In this document: piece after piece, positions 61,688 to 64,000 of the stretch
Position numbering within the stretch: the first letter of the stretch is position 1
Layout of the letters: every line of letters begins with the position of its first letter
Program-made: the position numbers and the translations under genes
NCBI RefSeq assembly: GCF_000282055.1
Contig: NZ_AKJZ01000016.1
Span: 144,698-208,697 of the forward strand
DNA: 64,000 nt
Direction: 5' to 3'
Source of the DNA: Flavobacterium sp. CF136
GTDB taxonomy: Bacteria > Bacteroidota > Bacteroidia > Flavobacteriales > Flavobacteriaceae
Notes under the pieces: generated by a model
Seen by the model: only the letters and a program-made list of their open reading frames with translations
Database searches by the model: none
Told to the model about the DNA's origin: nothing

Positions 61688-62170
61688 TTACAGTTTTTTA
61701 TATTCGGTTAATAATTGTTCGTAGGTAAATTCGCTTTCGACAAACTTTCGCTTATCATTTTTAATAAAAATTGTAGCCGGAATGCTTCCTGACCACGAAG
61801 GATCAATTCTGTCAATATATTCCTGAGGACTGCTTTCGTTAAGCAGAAAAACTTCACTCTTCAAATTTTTTCTTTTCACAAATGGAGTCACGCCTGAATT
61901 CAATTTTGATTTAAAATCAACACTTACTAATAAAACAGCCAATTTCTCTGATCTGTGTTCTGTCCTGAGTTTTTCGAAGTGAGGTAACTCTTTAATACAC
62001 GGAGCACACCAGGTTGCCCAAAAGTTGACCACATAAGTGCTGTCTTTTCCATTCTTTATTCTTTCATTAAGCTGATCAATATTAAGCAATTTAACCTGCT
62101 GACTATAAGCGGAAACCGAAAAAGCGAAGAATAGAAAAATACAAATTGTAAAAGCTCTTAGTTGTATCAT
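61688..62170 (-). CDS. TlpA-like periplasmic thiol-disulfide oxidoreductase
   Basis: A 160-residue protein with a signal sequence (about 1-24, ending in SAYSQ). The active-site motif WCAPC is in VNFWATWCAPCIKELPHF (about 51-68), and IPATIFIKNDK has the cis-Pro loop. TlpA/ResA-type proteins reduce disulfides for cytochrome c or protein maturation. It is the first gene of a two-gene unit with the redoxin. Confidence 0.9.
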   Translation of the reverse strand: MIQLRAFTICIFLFFAFSVSAYSQQVKLLNIDQLNERIKNGKDSTYVVNFWATWCAPCIKELPHFEKLRTEHRSEKLAVLLVSVDFKSKLNSGVTPFVKRKNLKSEVFLLNESSPQEYIDRIDPSWSGSIPATIFIKNDKRKFVESEFTYEQLLTEYKKL

Positions 62171-62478
62171 AAATCAATAACATGATATAATTGTTCTATA
62201 TACAAATATAAACTAATGTAATTATAGGTAAATAGTATTAATTGTTAATTATTGTTAAGAACACCTTATTTTACATTAAACAACAGTCCTTTAACTATTT
62301 GATAATATTCATATTACATTGAATTTATATTTATTTCTTTAATTTGAATAAAAATAAATAGTTATGAAATTCTTTAGTCTAAAATTTATAGTTTCATTTA
62401 AAGAGTGGCTTTTTCTAAGAGCGATGCATTCTACTTTTCTTCATTAATTTACTTTACAAAATAGGAAAGCACATTTGA
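62171..62478. other. Divergent promoter region
   Basis: This 308-bp AT-rich gap lies between the TlpA-like gene (-) and the GH1 gene (+) and must hold promoters for both. A 27-codon frame at 62364-62447 is present but has no support. No palindrome or repeat shared with other parts of the window was seen. Confidence 0.5.
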
Positions 62479-63837
62479 ATGAATAAATTAGAGAGGTCAT
62501 TTTTAAACAAAGACCAATTTGGAAAGGATTTTCTTTGGGGAGTTTCTACGGCCGCTTTTCAAATTGAAGGCGCACACGAAGCCGACGGAAAAGGTCTTTC
62601 AATATGGGATGTTTTTACCAAACAAAAAGGAAAGATAAAAAATGGTCATCATGCCGATAATGCTTGTGATTTTTATAATTTCTATAAAAATGATATTCAA
62701 TTAGCACGCGAGCTAAACATTCCTAATTTTCGGTTTTCTATTAGTTGGTCACGTATTATGCCTTCGGGAATTCACCCGATAAATCAGGCAGGGATTGACT
62801 ATTACAATAAGGTTATTGATTTTTTGCTTGAATGCGAAATCGAACCCTGGGTTACACTTTACCATTGGGATTTGCCACATTCATTAGAATTAAAAGGAGG
62901 CTGGACAAACAGAGAATGTATTTTCTGGTTTTCGGAATATACGGAAGTATGCGCACATCATTTTGGTGATCGGGTAAAAAACTGGATGGTTATAAATGAA
63001 CCATCTGTTTTTACAGGTGCAGGGTATTTTCTTGGTATTCATGCTCCAGGAAAAAAAGGAATTACAAATTACCTTAAAGCCATGCATCATGTAACATTAG
63101 CTACAACTGCCGGTGCAAAAATATTACGCCATAATGTACAAAATGCTAATATTGGTACAACATTTTCATGTACACACATAGAGCCTGAAACTCAAAAACA
63201 AAAAGATATTGAAGCTACGAAACGTGTTGACACCTTGCTGAACAGAACTTTTATAGAACCTTTATTGGGTCTTGGCTATCCGCAGGATGATCTTCCTGTA
63301 TTAAAAAAACTAAATAATTATATTCTGGCCGATGATAAAAATAATATGGCTTTTGATTTCGATTTTATAGGCCTTCAGTCCTATACAAGAGAAATTGTAA
63401 AATCTTCGTTATTTACTCCTTATATCGGAGCCGAATTGGTAAGTGCCGAAAAAAGAAATGTAATTTCAACCACAATGGGATGGGAAATCTATCCTCCTGC
63501 CCTTTATTATATTCTGCAAAAATTTAATGCCTATAAAGGAATAAAGAAAATTATAATAACTGAAAACGGTGCCGCTTTTCCTGATACGGTTTCCAATGGA
63601 AAAGTATATGATATTAAGAGAACTCATTATATACAAGATAATTTGGAGCAATTATTTAAAGCAAAACAGGAAGGCTGTAAAGTCGATGGTTATTTTGTCT
63701 GGAGCCTCACTGATAATTTCGAATGGGCTGAAGGTTACAATGCCAGATTTGGATTAATTCATGTTGATTTTGATACTCAAAAGAGAACTATTAAACAATC
63801 CGGTTTATGGTTCAGGGATTTTTTAGAAAAAAAATAA
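62479..63837 (+). CDS. GH1 beta-glucosidase, cytoplasmic
   Basis: A 452-residue TIM-barrel enzyme with no signal peptide. DFLWGVSTAAFQIEGA (about 17-32), FRFSISWSRIMPSG, the acid/base Glu174 in VINEPSVF, and the nucleophile Glu362 in IITENGAAF are all present, as is the substrate-binding WSLTDNFEWAEGY near the end. It hydrolyses beta-glucosides and often other beta-linked sugars, such as cellobiose. It is read away from the TlpA-like gene and seems to be a single-gene unit. Confidence 0.94.
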   Translation: MNKLERSFLNKDQFGKDFLWGVSTAAFQIEGAHEADGKGLSIWDVFTKQKGKIKNGHHADNACDFYNFYKNDIQLARELNIPNFRFSISWSRIMPSGIHPINQAGIDYYNKVIDFLLECEIEPWVTLYHWDLPHSLELKGGWTNRECIFWFSEYTEVCAHHFGDRVKNWMVINEPSVFTGAGYFLGIHAPGKKGITNYLKAMHHVTLATTAGAKILRHNVQNANIGTTFSCTHIEPETQKQKDIEATKRVDTLLNRTFIEPLLGLGYPQDDLPVLKKLNNYILADDKNNMAFDFDFIGLQSYTREIVKSSLFTPYIGAELVSAEKRNVISTTMGWEIYPPALYYILQKFNAYKGIKKIIITENGAAFPDTVSNGKVYDIKRTHYIQDNLEQLFKAKQEGCKVDGYFVWSLTDNFEWAEGYNARFGLIHVDFDTQKRTIKQSGLWFRDFLEKK

Positions 63838-63910
63838 AAACAAATTATATAATTTATTGCGAGAATTATATAAAATCAAAAAAAGAAATCCGCTGTAATT
63901 TTAGAGCCTT

Positions 63911-64000
63911 ATTAAATTAACCCGTTGGGTGTAATTATTTTCAACACACTTCGACTCCGCTCAGTGCAGGCTAGAAACATAGATTTTGTAACTTAAAAAA
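63911..64000. repeat. Palindromic intergenic repeat, copy 3 (cut by window end)
   Basis: ATTAACCCGTTGGGTGTAATT (about 63915-63935) and CACTTCGACTCCGCTCAGTG (63947-63966), then GCTAGAAACATAGATTTTG, match the repeat at 31717 in the same orientation. The matching inverted arm should lie past the end of the window. Confidence 0.7.

Noticed and set aside
62364..62447. 27-codon frame before the GH1 gene
   Set aside because: Too short, no recognisable pattern and no clear start signal; it may be a leader peptide, but nothing supports it.
63844..63874. TTATATAATT inverted pair after GH1
   Set aside because: AT-only stem without a T-run; not enough for a terminator.

Overview
The window looks like a chromosomal segment of a Flavobacterium-type bacterium (Bacteroidota). 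The evidence is AT-rich DNA, SusC/SusD-type glycan uptake genes, a hybrid two-component glycan sensor, many lipoproteins with a short leader and a Cys, Bacteroidota promoter boxes of the TAnnTTTG kind, and a VgrG typical of the Bacteroidota type VI secretion system. No tRNA, rRNA, CRISPR array or integrase was seen.

Region 1 (1-7 kb, mostly + strand) is a small-molecule and redox block: two or three NTF2-fold proteins, a frameshifted intradiol dioxygenase-like lipoprotein, a metallo-beta-lactamase-fold protein, a Crp/Fnr-family regulator, an MDR oxidoreductase, a DoxX-like membrane protein, a pirin and an SDR. Three promoters in this block carry the same Fnr-like palindrome (TTGAC-N4-GTCAA type), each centred exactly 59 bp upstream of the promoter -7 box. 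They probably form a local regulon of the neighbouring Crp/Fnr protein.

Region 2 (7-31.7 kb) is a carbohydrate block without its own SusC/SusD. It holds a GH130 phosphorylase, an AraR-like regulator, a leftward operon of DUF2264-GH16 fusion, GH88 and GH2 beta-glucuronidase-like genes, a 1346-residue HTCS sensor-regulator, a BNR_4 beta-propeller protein, an operon of LacZ-type GH2 and GH43, an SGNH/SASA esterase and a GH35-type enzyme. The GH88 suggests that unsaturated uronic acids are products, so the target is probably a glucuronic-acid-bearing polysaccharide. Two operons share a GGGGG-N17/18-GGGG direct repeat that may be the HTCS operator.

Region 3 (32-54.5 kb, all - strand) is a near-complete xylan utilisation locus. 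SusC (frameshifted here), SusD, a surface glycan-binding protein and a CBM-interrupted GH10 capture and cut xylan at the surface. GH67 and a second GH10 process glucuronoxylan oligosaccharides, an MFS/GPH symporter imports them, two GH43 enzymes release xylose, and XylA, XylB and a transaldolase-family enzyme feed it into central metabolism. A Nudix-type and a GntR/LacI-hybrid regulator lie inside the operon. A CAAyCGrTTG palindrome precedes all three transcription units.

Region 4 (54.8-64 kb) contains a SpoIIAA-like protein, a T6SS cargo module (VgrG, a Tle1/DUF2235 lipase effector and two tandem copies of a putative DUF2931-type immunity protein, one broken), two thioredoxin-fold proteins and a GH1 beta-glucosidase. 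A family of palindromic intergenic repeats occurs at 19.3, 31.8 and 63.9 kb. Three genes in the window are frameshifted, which points either to real decay or to local sequence errors.
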